Assembly: GCF_000003815.2 (NCBI RefSeq) | Contig: NC_049986.1 | Coordinates: 14,335,933 to 14,399,932 of the forward strand | Length of the DNA stretch: 64,000 bases | Origin: Branchiostoma floridae | Taxonomy: Eukaryota; Chordata; Leptocardii; Amphioxiformes; Branchiostomatidae | Direction: 5' to 3' | Shown here: positions 48,607-61,880 of the stretch, one piece after another | How the letters are laid out: each line of letters opens with the position of its first letter | Numbering within the stretch: position 1 is the stretch's first letter | Notes under the pieces: model-generated | Told to the model about the DNA's origin: nothing | What the model saw: only the letters and a program-made list of their open reading frames with translations | The model's database searches: none | Made by a program: the position numbers and the translations under genes

Positions 48607-50415
48607 CCCACAGAGACCAGTGTTCCCTCCAAACTCAACAAGCCTGACCACCCCTGCAAACAGAGTCTAGTAGTCCAGATGAAGCACTGGTCATGTTGAA
48701 GGAAGAAAACTCTCTAACTGCCCTGCTTGCAAACCTGTACAAATCTGGTGCTAAAAGACTACCAAGGCTAACCTTTCTGGTGTAAGTTCATTCATGCACC
48801 AAAATTGTATTCAGACTACTAACTTGGTCCCAAGGTAGTCAGGTGGTTCTAATCTAAAATTTTGCTTTACAAAAGGCTTGTGTAAACTGATAAGGATAGG
48901 GATGACAGGCTAGAGTTTGAGGGGAATTTCACTGGTCAAACCGTGATTAATCTGTATTATTTGTGTAAAGTTTTGTACAGTATTACTGTGAATAGCCTGG
49001 CATAGCCATGCTGTTGAATTGAGGAATTGATGTGAAGTATCTTGTAAGTGATAGTATGAAGTAGCCACCTTATTTAATAAGTGTACAGCTCCTGCTAAGA
49101 ATTGCTGCACTGCATTAGACAAGCATTTTATTTTATTTTATCTTATTTTGTTTTTAATTTTTCAAAAGTTATTTTTGGTTATTTTTTTTTAAGTCAAAGG
49201 TAGCAGAGAGTTGTCTGTATGGTAAGTAGTATTAGTATGCTGTCTGACAGAATACAAGATTAATTTTTCCATTGTCTTTATTTTTCACTCAGTCTAAGTC
49301 TAGTCCTACATTTTATTGTATTGGAAAAGACACTAAACCAATAGCCTTGTTTGGAAGGAAATTTGGAAATCCAATAAGCCATTTTGTACAGCACAATCAA
49401 GTTGACAACGAGAATTGATTTTCTATGGAAGAGACATGAAATACAGCTTGCTCAGTTCCAGGCCCACCTAAGGGCAAAGAAAGGAAGTTGCCAACTAACT
49501 GAGTGAATGGCTTTTGCAGTGGGACAATGCATGTTGTAAGATTGGTATATTTTCTATATCTTTAATCATTGGGTGTAACCTCTAGTATGCTGCAGTTAAG
49601 TGTAACCACTATCTTGTTAATTTTGATGGATAGATTGGATCTATTCTATATTACTCTATTGTGCAACAAGAGACATCTGGGCATTTTGTTATTTGCATAA
49701 ATTGCATATTGCAGATCTAAGTTAAATTTGCATGACACCTTAGTGAGACATGTATTTGATGATACACATGTGCAAGAAGTGATGGAGTGATATCAACAGC
49801 ATTTTCACCTGGCATATTTGGCAGCTGTAGTGAGCGTCAGTCACACAAACACACTCATACCACTTTGTATTTTATGAACGCCTTTTTTGTCATAATCGTT
49901 AGCACCAGTGTGACACCATAGCAATTGATAATTGTATAGGATTACATACAAAGTGTCACATATCATTGTTTGACTGTGTTTGTTAAAACACTACTGACCT
50001 GTAAATACAAGTTCCAATATGAGCCAACAGAATGCCAACTTTTCTACCATCTACGCTAAAAAGTAGTTACTGAAGCAACTGGATATGGTTTTGGAATCCA
50101 GTTGCTTAACTACTTTTTGGTGTATCTTATTACCTGGATGTCTAACATACATCTGCGTTTTCTACTATCTACTTGTACAATACCACTGCTAGTATAATAC
50201 TTTCTGATGAATAATTGTGTGTACAGGGTAAGATGATGTGTCTGTAAGGCTTATGTACATGTATGACCCTCAGCATGGCTCCTGCATTTCTACATTTTCT
50301 ACACCAGTAGGCAAGACTGGATTTCCACATTTGCTCATGGCAGAATGATTTAGATGACAAACTGTATGTATCTGTCCATCAAATTAAAATAAACTTACAT
50401 CAACTAATCCTTAGC
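48607..50415 (+). other. KLHL20 3'UTR and poly(A) signal
   Basis: AT-rich sequence without a frame follows the stop. AATAAA at 50388-50393 is the best poly(A) signal in range. A hairpin repeat at 50.06 kb would lie in the UTR. Long 3'UTRs are usual for KLHL20. Confidence 0.5.
50058..50160. repeat. Hairpin-forming dispersed repeat
   Basis: AAAAAGTAGTTACTGAAGCA and ACTGGAT are mirrored by ATCCAGTTGCTTAACTACTT at 50096-50115, making a stem of about 22 bp. The following GGTGTATCTTATTACCTGGA and TGTCTAAC are the family core also seen at 32.7, 26.4 and 14.6 kb. Confidence 0.7.
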
Positions 50416-52860
50416 TTGTTTGGAAAATGGTATTTTGTGGTCAATACTCAAGGGAAGTGGAACTTTGGGAACTTTGTGAGTCATCTCATTCCAATGTTTG
50501 CAATGCGCAGGCCACTTAACAAGATCACTTGTGTCTCAGACCAACAAAGTACAAGATCATAAGTTGTGACCGTGAGTTTTCATTTTTTGTTGTCCCGATT
50601 ATTCGTGGCTGTTAAGCCAACATGCTGGGATGCCTACGGTTTTTAAGACATTATCTTGTCAGGATGTTCTTAGTTCTTACATTTTTTTTTTTTTTGCACC
50701 AACCTTACAGGTACATGTATTGCAGGGAAGGGAAATTTCCCCTACTTTTCACATTACTGACTCAAGTCTTGTTCCAAGTAGGAACTTAAAAACAGATCAG
50801 CTGCAAAAACTCCAGTCATGCCAGGATTTAAAAGCTTGGGATTGATCCATGAAATCTGACTCCTGGGATCCCACTTACCACTCCTTGGATTCACTCTGTT
50901 CAATCTGAGGCTTGGTGATTCAGGATCAGTAATGTGCCTGGGTACAGGATCCTCGAATCCTGGTATGAGACATGTAAAACCTACTTGATAACAACCCTTC
51001 ATTGCCCAAAGGAGGGGAGCAGCAGTCCTATACCTGGCCTAAAGTAACCAAAGGCATGTTTTCTTCACAGTGTTGTACATATTTGCTTCACATCTGCTCA
51101 TGATCATGATGGGACAGCACTTTATAAATGTGCTTTAACCCATTCTTTGAACCTTGGCAGGAAGTAAAGATTCTATTTTTTCTTAAAGGTCACATCATAA
51201 CCAAATTGCCTTTTCAAGGTCACACCAGTGTGTCTGACTGGCATGTGACCTTGATCTGAATGCAAAATATTTCTAATCTCTGAAATTCCTGCTATGTAGC
51301 AGATTTGTTGCCAATTTCAGGGTGCCAGTATGTAGTCAGCTATGTTACTAGATTTCAGATTAACTGACAGTTCATATTTTTGTGGCACATAATACTTATG
51401 AATTATTTGTATGGAACAATAAGGACCCTTGTGAAAAATTGAGGCCATCAGAACCCCCAGTTGTATTTCACCTATTGGTTGAAAGGTTCTTGCTGCAACA
51501 TTTCGTTTTTAATTGGCAGCAAAACTGGGACTGTCCTAGATAATGTATTGCTGGAAAGTAATTACTTGGTATGCATGAAGGCATGGTCAACATTGTATGT
51601 CAGAAGTGTGATGGATGTGTTTACACAACTTAACATGATGCCATATTGGCTGTGGGTTTTGTTATTTTCCTTCTTACCTTTGCCAAGAAGGTTATTTTTT
51701 TGGGAGAGTGCTTGTCTGTGTCTGAGTATTAACACGATAACTTGGTTATGTTTTCAGGACTGTGGTCGTGTGTTAACATGATAACTCAAGAATTCTCAGA
51801 TCTTCATGATATTTGGTTTAAGGACAGGTCTTGATGAGATGTTGAAATGATGAGATTTTGGGCCCTCTTGTGTCCAGTTATGGTACTTCCAGTTTTTACA
51901 TCTCCTGTTTTAGAACATGCTGTGGTCCCGTTTTTTAGATGGTACATTATACATAATATCTAGGGGCAGAGTATAAGTGGTGTGGGCCCCATAGTTAAGG
52001 AGAGCAGTTTTAGATGGGGTTAATTGCCCTTTTGTAAAACATTCCATTTGCCGATACACTTTATGACTTTGTTGACCCTGAACATAGTTCCCATCCCCAA
52101 AGGTAATTGAGTATTGCCATAATAGCAAAGGGTTGAATGCTAGTAGCATACTGACTTGTAATGTGTGGCAATAATTATGTGGATAGCTTATAAACAAACC
52201 TTTTGCCACCCATGACTTCCATGTAGAAGCTTCAACAGTAGACCTGTGTCTTGGGAGTTGGATGGAGTGGGTCAGACTTTAAAGGATAAACTGGCATTTT
52301 ACTTACAAATTGAGGTCAGATGTCGATTGTGAAATGGTCATTACATCCTGCAGACAGCAGTGGGGACCATTGATTTTGCCTTGATTGTGCAACCATGTCA
52401 TGTACAGAATCTACATTATTTTCTGTTGGTGAAATCTAACAAAATATACTATGATCTCCCTGTGAGAAAAGATGGCAAGTCTTAAAATCCTGAAATGGTA
52501 CCTAGGCGATAAAATAAAAGCTGGTGGGAAACAAACAATCGAGGATAAGCAACATGCTATTATTTGTTTTAACTTATTTATTGTCATATGACCTCTGACG
52601 GGGGGGGGGGACTTTTCACTTCACACAGCAATATTTGTTATTTCCCAGGAAGATCCTCTTAATTCCTGGTATGCAGGTGTTTTTCCACCTGAATGATGCC
52701 AACGCCAGCACTGTATAAAGAAACTGAGGACATTCTATACTGATAATCTTTATGCAAACAAAGCAAAACAATGGTATATACAAGAAGAATGAAAAGCATT
52801 GATGAATCAAAGGTGAGATAACAGCTATTCTACATCTATTTCTACTTGGGCTATTTGCAT
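50416..52860. other. Intergenic, mostly old repeat DNA
   Basis: No supported gene. It includes a T-run at 50681-50695, a G-run near 52600, and a decayed transposon copy listed separately. Confidence 0.45.
51660..51950. mobile_element. Decayed relative of the 20.7-kb element, opposite orientation
   Basis: CTTCATGATATTTGG, GGGCCCTCTTG, TGGTACTTCCAG and ATGCTGTGG appear in the order expected for the reverse strand of the module in the 20.7-21.8 kb element. A GCTTGTCTGTGTCTGAGT stretch corresponds to its CAGACAGACA end. The ends are no longer clear. Confidence 0.55.
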
Positions 52861-52869
52861 GGTTTGATT

Positions 52870-53180
52870 TTGCTTATAGGTTAAGTTTCTGCATCACAAG
52901 GCTGTTTGGTCGCCAGAAGGAGGCCCTTCAGCGGTGCGGGATGTACGACATCATTACCGTGATTCACGGCTCTCTCGCTAACACCTGACCGGCCCCGGTT
53001 TGTCACCCCGATCGGATTGACACCCATTTTGTTCAGGAAATTGTCGCCATTTGACTCGGACCCATTATATCCGACATGTTACCAATGAAATGCCGATGCA
53101 GGGTAGCCATTAACCCGGCAGCCACTTTGTATCCCTCACAAGTAATGAAGACATTTAGCCATGCAGAATCCCCTCCATCA
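52870..53180. promoter_or_regulatory. Candidate conserved non-coding block 1
   Basis: This is a complex, GC-balanced island in AT-rich surroundings (contains CATCATTACCGTGATTCACG and GGATTGACACCC). No splice-flanked frame or repeat structure was found. Call by composition only. Confidence 0.3.
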
Positions 53181-55429
53181 CATGGCTAGTCATTAGTGAA
53201 ACACTGTAAATGATAGCGATCACAGGTAGGAGAATGGGTGCGGATGATAGACACTGACAGCCAGTGTTCAAGGGCGTCAAACCCATTAGATATGTACTCT
53301 GCAACCTGGCTATGGGCGGGAAACACAGATAAGAAACTTGAGAATTTCTTGGGCTCAAGGCAAAGGTTTTGAGCATCTTGAAGATTTATAGCACAGATAA
53401 ACATTCAATTGATTTCTGCAAGGATGTCCTTGATTTTTGGATGTTCTTGACATTCTTCTGTCCTCAATAGTACACTAGAAGTTTCCAATTCCAAGGTATG
53501 AGAGTTGATATTCTATGTGAAATATAGAATCTTCTTTATGCTCCTTTGTGTATTCACTTTGGTGTGTCATATTGCAGCCAGTAGGTACCCAATCTAAGTA
53601 ATGAGGCATGTAATCCTTGGCAATTTTGCAGGACAAAAATGGGGAACTCACAAAGGCATATTTGTAGGCAGATTACAGTATACATACGCAAAATAGATGT
53701 AGTAGTGTAATAGAAGATCTTTTCATTTCAATTCAAGGGAGTAAACAAGAAAATTTCTCATTGTCAATATGGGGTCATTGGTATAAAGAATTGGTGGGTA
53801 ATATTACATATGTTATATCCATGTACATATAGGAGACACTGAGTCTACGCAAGCTACAGAAAGAGAGCTTGAGAACATGTTGTTATTTCCAAGCAGATGT
53901 GGGGTTTCTTTATGATCTACCTGATTGACAGAGTTTGTCAAAAGAAAATATCACCAGAAGGATTCTCCATGGGAGAGGTGGATGTTGTTCATTAGGCTAT
54001 AGCAAGTATTGATGACATCAGTGCACTAATTCTTTACATTTTCGCTGATTTCAGGATCAATTTTTTTTCTTCTTTGGACATGAAAAGTTACCAACATGAG
54101 CAAACATGTGTTTTAGGTTAACTTTTAGAAGTAGTAGTAGCAACTAGCAAGGAGCTATGACTGTACTTGTTGGATTAGTAGTTGGACAGTTGTAAAAGTG
54201 GCACCAATATTGAGGCCATGACATTGAGTGTAGTTTCCAACATGGTAAGTGATACCAGTCTACCACACTTGTGATATCATGTTTACTACACCAGTGTATG
54301 TCTTGAATACAGAATGAATGCTTTGCTGGTTGTTATGCCATGTTTTGTCCCTTCATTCTTGTTACAACATTTATACTGTCTATTTGAAAATGTAATTTTT
54401 TTTCTAACCTGTCTCATTATTTTTGCAGTCTGATTTGGACGTTATCCATAAGATTTACTTGCTGTGGCCATGTTAACACAAGATCAGAATTTGCATCACC
54501 TCAGGTATTTACACACTACAATAATGCCTGTATGGGTTATGCATTGATTCAGAATTTCTCAGAAAACAAGGTTTGGAAATGAAGAGTTAAGAGCAAAGAA
54601 CAGACAAACAAATAAAATGATAAGTAAGAGAAAATGTCGTATAAACAGGTGATGGTCATCTGAGGACAAAAGTTGACCTCTGTTACGCTTAAGGGGAAAT
54701 CCAGTGTCATCATGTTTTGCAGACATGAGTGCTTACTTAAGACTAGTAGTCCAGGGTCGCTGTAAATTTGCATAAATCCAAGAACCTTCTGCTGTCCAAA
54801 TATAGTACATTGTACATGTACTTAAAGTGAAGAGTGTGTATTCAAGTCCTTGGACATCATGATTGGCACTTGACATCAGTAAGCTCATTGGCATATTATA
54901 ATAAAGGTGCGAAGTCATTAAACAAACATGATGAATAATGGAGATGACTCCCCTCCATTGACGAATGCGAAGGTCATGATGACAGCTTTGATATATCTAC
55001 ATATTCATGAGCATGCTTCCAGCCTAGGCCACATTACACACACTGCTAGTACTACTTATAACAACACTTTTGTTCAAAGTAGTCATACATGTACATCCCA
55101 CAAATCACTATCTCTGCACATTGGTTGAGAGGGAAAGTTGTCATGTTTTCTGACTGTTCTCTAAAGTTTAATAGTTTCAAACCACCCGAGGCCCGCCCCA
55201 AACCTACACACAGTGGCACACGTGCATGCATACACGTACACATTACCCCAGAAAACGGTATGCAGATATTTAATACAAAAAAGAAATTTTCTGTTCAAAC
55301 TTTTTCTATAAGACATGGAGACTACTACTAGTATATTTTATCTGATGTTAATTCCATTTCTCCAACCATATGATTAAATGTTCCTTTTCAAATTTCATAC
55401 ACAGTCAGACGATTTTTACGTGACACCAT

Positions 55430-56200
55430 GTGATTTGTATCCACTTGTCGCCCGAGGGTGACCCACATATGAAGAACCCCGTGAAGTGGTAAATGCCTTT
55501 ATCATTGCAGTCCACACCCTCTGGATGGCATGTTGGATAATTTATGGTGCGGTCAGGGCTTATGGTATGTTCAAACATCACCTTGTGCCGACCCTGTAAC
55601 CTTCTTTGCCGGAAATGGGTGAGTACTGTTATAGTAGTGTATCAGAAATACTTACGACGTATTGTTTCATTGCTTTATTGCTTGTGAACACTGCAAATCA
55701 AGAAGTTATGATTGGACGATTGTCGTGATTGAGTAGGTACAGAGTACTATAGGCTCATTGGGGACACATATGGGGGTTTTTATCCACGAACTCTGCACAA
55801 GTAGACGGCATTCGATTTTTAGTCTTACAGAATCATGGTCCTGCAATCAGTCGAGACAAAAAGTGTGAAGCTCAAAAAGTGTGAAGCTGCTTTGTGTAAA
55901 TTTTTTTTATAGCAGTGAGAGTCTCCGAGAGGGTGCGAACTAGGTATCCTAATTATTGTGAAAAGTTCTCCGCCCAAGTTTTGATAAGACCCGCTGATGG
56001 TTAACAGGGCTGGCAACCGACATATGATGACGCCTTTCCTTTGTCATTGCTTACCGATTTAATTGGTCATAATTGCTCCGCGCGTTGCCGACAATTCTGA
56101 AAGACACCGTCCCAGACCTTTTTTGTTCATTACCCACTGATGACCTCTCCTTTTGGTGTGATACTGTCAGGTCAAGCTGAACGGACATACCGATAGTCAG
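55430..56200. promoter_or_regulatory. Candidate conserved non-coding blocks 2 and 3
   Basis: Two complex stretches (about 55430-55625 and 55960-56200) occur. The second has clustered homeodomain-like sites (GATTTAATTGG, CATAATTGC) and TGACCTC/GGTCA half sites. There is no gene-like frame. Confidence 0.3.
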
Positions 56201-56563
56201 AGAATAAAAGCTATCTTTGACTCTGATGTTTCTTGATAGGCATTGCTAAAGAAATACACTGTTCCGTCCAATTTCTTTGATCATCTAAAGAGCCTATATG
56301 AAGAATCTCTACACCATGAAAATTGCCATATCAGTGGCGATGCACAGATTGAATGTCTACAGCCAGCAAAAGTTAAGACCAATTTTAAAGTTGCCTAGTT
56401 TTTGTGATAGTAGTCATGCTCATTCTATTTAAAGGTCAAGTTAAAAGTACTTTTTTGGAGCGAATCAGGCTAGTATGCTAGTAAGACGAGGGAAATGAAT
56501 TTGCATACTAATACGATTTAATATAGGTACTAGTAGTTTACAAAAATGCAGTGCACTTTCCTT

Positions 56564-56640
56564 ACTCTCCAAGCAGAGGTTAGGCTCCGGCTGTTATTTT
56601 AACGTTTTTAACCGTTTCTATCGGGCTTTCTATTTTCTAA
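56564..56640. mobile_element. Truncated copy of CTCCAAGCAGAGG MITE
   Basis: ACTCTCCAAGCAGAGGTTAG followed by GCTCCGGCTGTT and an internal CTATCGGGCTTTCTATTTTC match the full element at 58949-59096. The right end is missing. Confidence 0.75.
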
Positions 56641-57330
56641 TTGAATCTTGCTGTGTCAAAACCTCACTTTCCTTACACTTTACAGAACTTGTACATCCTA
56701 ATAAACATAATCAGACATAATCGAACACTATCACCTGCGTCATGGTCGCGTTACGATGTTCACGGGTCAGAGCCTGAAGTTGCACATCTCACGCAAATCC
56801 TCGGGGCGCAATCAACGATACCTCATTTGACGCAGCTACGTGCAAACGGGTGGAAACGCAGAATTTCGTCCAGTTAATCGACCAATTTGCCATCTCGACG
56901 CGCAGCATCTAAGCACAGGAACCGTCATGGAAAATCTAACTTGACGTAGGCAAGTGCAGACCATGGAAACAAGGACTCTTTTTGAGAGCTATATTGACCA
57001 TCATTGTTTCCAGTTGATTGACTTGGATAATAGCTGAATGAAAATCTGCCAAAGCCATCCATGATCAAAGTGAATCTGTATAAACCAAAAAGATAAAGTT
57101 TCGTAGGTTTCATTACTTATACATTTGTATGCCAACTGCCAACACAAGAAAATGGACAAGAAATAGCATAAATTTGACTTTTTTGCGGCGGCGACATCGC
57201 CAAGGTGGGTTTGACATTGTACGTCTTTCTGTATGTCGTCATTGGCCTACCCACGGCCCTGGTTATACCATTACGCTCCCACGGTCCTTCTTTCTCTCTC
57301 CCACGGTCACAACCACTGCACTACTGATGC

Positions 57331-57393
57331 ACTCTCCAAGCAGAGGTTAGGCAAACGTCAAAACAGCCGGAGTCTAACCTCTGCTTGGAGAGT
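57331..57393. mobile_element. 63-bp palindromic MITE, CTCCAAGCAGAGG family
   Basis: Perfect 20-bp inverted arms ACTCTCCAAGCAGAGGTTAG at 57331-57350 and 57374-57393 surround a 23-base loop containing AGCCGGAGT. It looks like an internally deleted form of the element at 58.95 kb. Confidence 0.88.
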
Positions 57394-57809
57394 ATGCACT
57401 ATGAGTTATCGGAGCGGCACTAACCAATGTGTCAAGACTACGTTATCAGACATTTTTTTTAATTAACCCGAAAGTTATAATTTGTTGATTTCGTAAACGT
57501 GCAACAAATCAATTGAAGTTTAAGTGAAAACCCAAACCGCAAATATTATCTCCAAGTTGTTTTACAAAGAATGGCCACCTCATCTTTTCATTGAGAATGG
57601 AACGACTCTATGTGCACTTGTGCTCTTGGAGACTTTCGTAACTTAATAATCATAACGTTTTAAAGCTGAATGCAAACCAGTCCCATGTACAATGCAAGGA
57701 CAGACATACTACGGTATACACTGTCTTGTGAATCCACATGTCGATGACGGCTAAAGGCATAACTGCAGGAGTTGCAGCCACAAGTTGAAATCCTAGACAA
57801 TTTCATGTC

Positions 57810-58330
57810 CAGGTGGTCATACATCATCTATACTATGACGAGAACCATAAATACAGTTGGAGCCGTCAGTCCGCCCGTGGGCACCCGCCACCCCATCCAG
57901 GGAACAATAAGTACTTATGGCTTAGTGACGTTATGACTGACATGTCCTGTATGCCCGATTACCCGCAAGGTGCGCCAATTGCTAAAGCCATAACAACCTT
58001 AATGACCCCACCCGTCCGACCGGTCTCTTGTGCGTAAAGCCGTGTCAGGGGGCATTATGAATTAATACCCTGCCATTAAAGAACGGCCTGCACCAATGGT
58101 CCTCAGTTATGCGTCACAACAAAAAATGGCTCGTCTTCTTGTCGGTCGGCTCGTCGGAAATGGCGACACCATCCTTCATACGGTAGGAAGATCATACACC
58201 AAACAACATGTACATCATGTCACAGTCGTGTTACGTAAGTGCGTTTTGTGATCATTAGGTAATCAACATAAGGTGGGGAAGTGTCCGACGGCTATCACAC
58301 TCAGACATCACAGGGGCTCTTAATGGGCAC
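57810..58330. promoter_or_regulatory. Candidate conserved non-coding block 4
   Basis: About 500 complex, GC-balanced bases with homeodomain-type sites (ATGAATTAATAC, CCTTAATGACC, GCCATTAAAG) and tight CG-containing words occur. The open frame at 57813-58037 has no family resemblance and no splice context. This is the strongest enhancer-like block by eye. Confidence 0.35.
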
Positions 58331-58948
58331 TTATGCGTGGTCTATCATTTTTGTCTGCAGTTGATAGACAAAATAGAGTTAAATCAAGGAGGTCATTTGC
58401 TTTATGTAAGGATAGTAGCATTACTAAATACTCAAGATCATAGATTAACGACTATGATGGCCGGTATATATTTATCTAACCTAACTTGGTTGGTCTTTTT
58501 TCTTTATTTCTCATTATGATGTGTTTGTGTCGATACCCTTGTCTCGTTGTTTTTGTTACTTTTGTTGTAAGTAACATTCTGCGTGATGCCGACTTTATTT
58601 TGCTTGGTTTTAATGGTTGTTTGATCGGTTATGTAACCTGACATTTACCAAAAATTGGTTGTTGACCCAGATGAAACAGCCGTGGTGGTGTTCAAACAAT
58701 AAGAAATCTGTACGCTCCAATGTCGACGTCTTTTCTTGGTGACCAACTTGACTAGGTTTAGAGATGGACACCTGTGCCAGGTATTTAGCACGTGATTTCC
58801 GAAGAGCACCGCAGATTTTGCTGTTTATTTGTGTTTTAAGATGCAGTGTAAAAAGACTGTAACATAGTCTAATATTCTGCACATTTAGTAGTTAGTGCCA
58901 TGCTGTTGAGCTTGGGAGGGGATACGTAATTGCGTAATACTAGTATGT

Positions 58949-59096
58949 TACTTTCCAAGCGAAGGTTGGCCCGGCTGTTGTTGTTTTTTTGCGTTTATGA
59001 TACAAGATACAATACAAAATAGAAAGCCCGATAAAAACGACTAAAACAACGTTAAAGAAAAATAGCGGGAGCCTAACTTCTGCTTCAGGGAGAGTA
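58949..59096. mobile_element. 148-bp MITE with 9-bp target duplication
   Basis: The ends TACTTTCCAAGCGAAGG and, reversed, TACTCTCCCTGAAGCAG are flanked by identical CTAGTATGT 9-mers (58940-58948 and 59097-59105). This full copy defines the family of the copies at 56.56 and 57.33 kb. A further end-like piece (TTCTCCAAGAAGAGGTTTGG) lies near 59127-59147. A 9-bp duplication with long inverted ends suggests a Mutator-like source, but this is inference. Confidence 0.88.
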
Positions 59097-59279
59097 CTAG
59101 TATGTGACCTCAGCAAGTTGCCTGAGTTCTCCAAGAAGAGGTTTGGCACGTCGACCACTACTAACCCCAGCTTGGAGAATATTTTTTACGTGCGAAACTT
59201 CTACTACTATATCAAATCAACAACATAGCATCACGACTCCAAGTCTTTCATGCATCACAATTTGTCTCTAATGAGTGTA

Positions 59280-59640
59280 CCAAAGTCAGGATTGTCAGAC
59301 CTTTAGCCGGCGGAGAGACACAGGGGAATAACAGGCTTTTCTCTAACGACCCTTGTCACCATCACTTGATTCTCCTGCTTATGACTCGGACGAGGAATCC
59401 CACTGTTCAGACGGGGATAGCAATTATCACCACTTAGATGTATCCCCGAAAACGAGCGGGGATAAGTTTACATAATTGTTCCGGTTTGTGCATTATCTGA
59501 CGCGGGGAATTATTGCCGAGTTGCACGGGGCTTGTTGTAATACCTGGTGACGTCTTGCGTCTGGCGCGACGCACGGAAACATTAAGATAGCCGCGCCGTT
59601 GAAGTTGCCGGCATTATCATGGCTTGTCTGGAAAGTCTGT
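59280..59640. promoter_or_regulatory. Candidate conserved non-coding block 5
   Basis: Complex sequence with paired GGGGATA words (59415, 59458) and their reverse complements, GATAAG/TTATC GATA-type sites, and GGTGACGTC near 59545. No gene-like frame. Confidence 0.3.
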
Positions 59641-60083
59641 AAGTTGTACTTTAGTGATGTATAATGTATGTATGGCCCGAAGCGCGGAGATACGCTACGT
59701 GACATCTACAGGAAATGTGCGAGAAAACTAAATAAACAGAATAACTTGTTGAATGTATTTATGTAGATGCTTCCTATATGTACAAGTAGCGTAGTTCCTT
59801 CTCCCGACTCCGTCCTACCACCAATCTCCAAGTACTCGTACTAGTTATCCCTGAAAAATCACTGCTCTCAGAATAAAGTGCAGCTTTCCGCCAGGTAACA
59901 CCAGAGCTCACGTCACAGCCGCCGCTGTGGAGAGACCACCTATTGGACATGTCAGTCCCCTAGCCGCCAAAATGTGCTGTCAGCTTTACATGTTCTATAA
60001 GACGCTTTACATGCAACAGTAGACAATGTTGTTAAAACCAAGGACGTTATATACCGTCCTTGTTAAAACGAAGTAACGCGCGT

Positions 60084-60210
60084 ATATGTGTGTGTGTGTG
60101 TGTGTGTATGGGGGGCGTATGGAAAGAAGTTGACGGTGTGGGGAACGAGGGGGGGGTAGTTTTATGGAAAGAAGTTGACGGTGGTGGGAGTGATGTTGTG
60201 TCGTAAGTAA
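60084..60210. repeat. (TG)n microsatellite and short duplication
   Basis: A TG run of about 12 repeats lies at 60086-60110. The 20-mer ATGGAAAGAAGTTGACGGTG occurs at 60119 and again at 60163. Open frames here are low-complexity shadows. Confidence 0.9.
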
Positions 60211-60929
60211 CGTTACTCCCTTCACAAGTCACCATTTTCCTGCCCATTGTTCTCTCCCATTGTTCTCTCCCAGCAATTAAGGTCCGCAATATTCGTCATA
60301 TGAGCGCTGTAGTTCTGACAGTTTTACACCTTTCAGGTCTATCGAAATGGTTTTAAGTCAACCCTACCTATAGATCATAGATACGTTCAATAGGACACGT
60401 CACGTCGAAGGAATGAGGCGCGATGTTGTTCGGAAAAACGTTGGGAACATAAGATGGCTTACACCATCTGTGCCAATACAATATCATGGTTAGTCATGCC
60501 AGTTCATAGCTAAGTGTAATAATAGTAGTGTCCCGGTATTGTTTACTATCATGCGATCTTCACTTCCGGCAGGACTAATATGTAACACTTGAAAAACACT
60601 GTCCGAGTTCTTCTTGCAGCTATATATAAATTATATAGCGTAATGTATTCTCTTAGGCAATATCGACCGAATCAATCTAAACGGCGAAGTATCATTAGTT
60701 TGTTTTCAGATGGTTTAAACAAGGGCAATGTATAAAAGTCCTTGGTTTAGATCATCACCCTACAACTTGAACATGCTTCTGCTGGAGATCGCTATGCTCT
60801 GGTCACATTTTATAGTACCACCCTCCTTGGTAGTACAAAGATGCAAACAAAAATCGTGTAACGTTTCCCCTCCTCTCAAAACGAATGGAACGTCCCAAAT
60901 CCACGTATGGCGATCATCATATTAAGATG

Positions 60930-61880
60930 CCAAGGTCGTTCCGAACGGCCATAAAGAACCATAAAAGATTCAATGGCTTCCCAGGGATCATTACGTTACG
61001 GGCCTCGTCTTCGGATTAACCGGAAAATATGGTTCCCGGGGCGGCATCAATTGGTATTATGTCTCCTATCTCTGTCGTTTCGTTTCAATTTCGCTGCTTC
61101 TAAAATGTCAAGGTAGATTCACTTCCACATCTTCTTCACTTATGTTCTAAGAAGGGGGATGCACATACAGGCGCTGTGGCCACAAATCCCCCAAACGCTA
61201 CGCTTTGTATACCTAAACTCGCTATTGCTTATTCATGTTTACTGGGCACATTTTCAACATATACATATACATATGTACATGTATGTGAGTCTTGTTTCCA
61301 GCACGTCTGGTCATTCGATTAATTGATTGATTGATTGATTGATTGGTGTACATGTAAATTAGTCTGGCAACAGATTGACTGATCGATCACTCTATTGATG
61401 GAGACAATTCCACAAAATTACTCAATATCGCGATTTTGTAACAGTCTTGTGACATAATAAACATATCACAGACAAATGCGACATTCCCTGACTCAGGCCA
61501 GCCATGATAACGTCCCTTCCGTAGATATATGACGATAACAGCTTTCTGTTAAAGCTTACCATAAAATCTAATTTTGTATCTGCCAGCCACACGGTGTGTA
61601 CCTATTTCCTGCAAGGCCATATAAGGAACACCGTGTCCTGATCTTGAGAAATGACTCATCCGGCATTCGGGTTTTACAGCCAAGGTCATCACTTGACCTT
61701 CGGAGTCGTAACGATCACAAATGTCGTTAGTCTGTTCCTTAAACCGTCCCGACATTCCGTGTTTTGTCTTTAATCACTTCCTATTAAATGACCTTGTCCT
61801 TGAGTAGGAAGGCGAACAGCAGTAAACCTGGAGTCGTTAGGATCTGGAACCCCGCCAGGAGATATTTTCGGATGGCAATA
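60930..61880. other. Intergenic with complex islands and an (ATTG)n run
   Basis: Two complex islands (about 60930-61130 and 61480-61870) flank an ATTG tetranucleotide run at 61319-61345. No gene was recognised. The islands may be regulatory. Confidence 0.3.

Noticed and set aside
52600..52612. G-run as a possible G-quadruplex
   Set aside because: A single G tract without partner runs. It may also be a sequencing artefact.
57813..58037. 74-residue frame
   Set aside because: No family resemblance and no upstream exon. It is more likely part of a non-coding conserved block.
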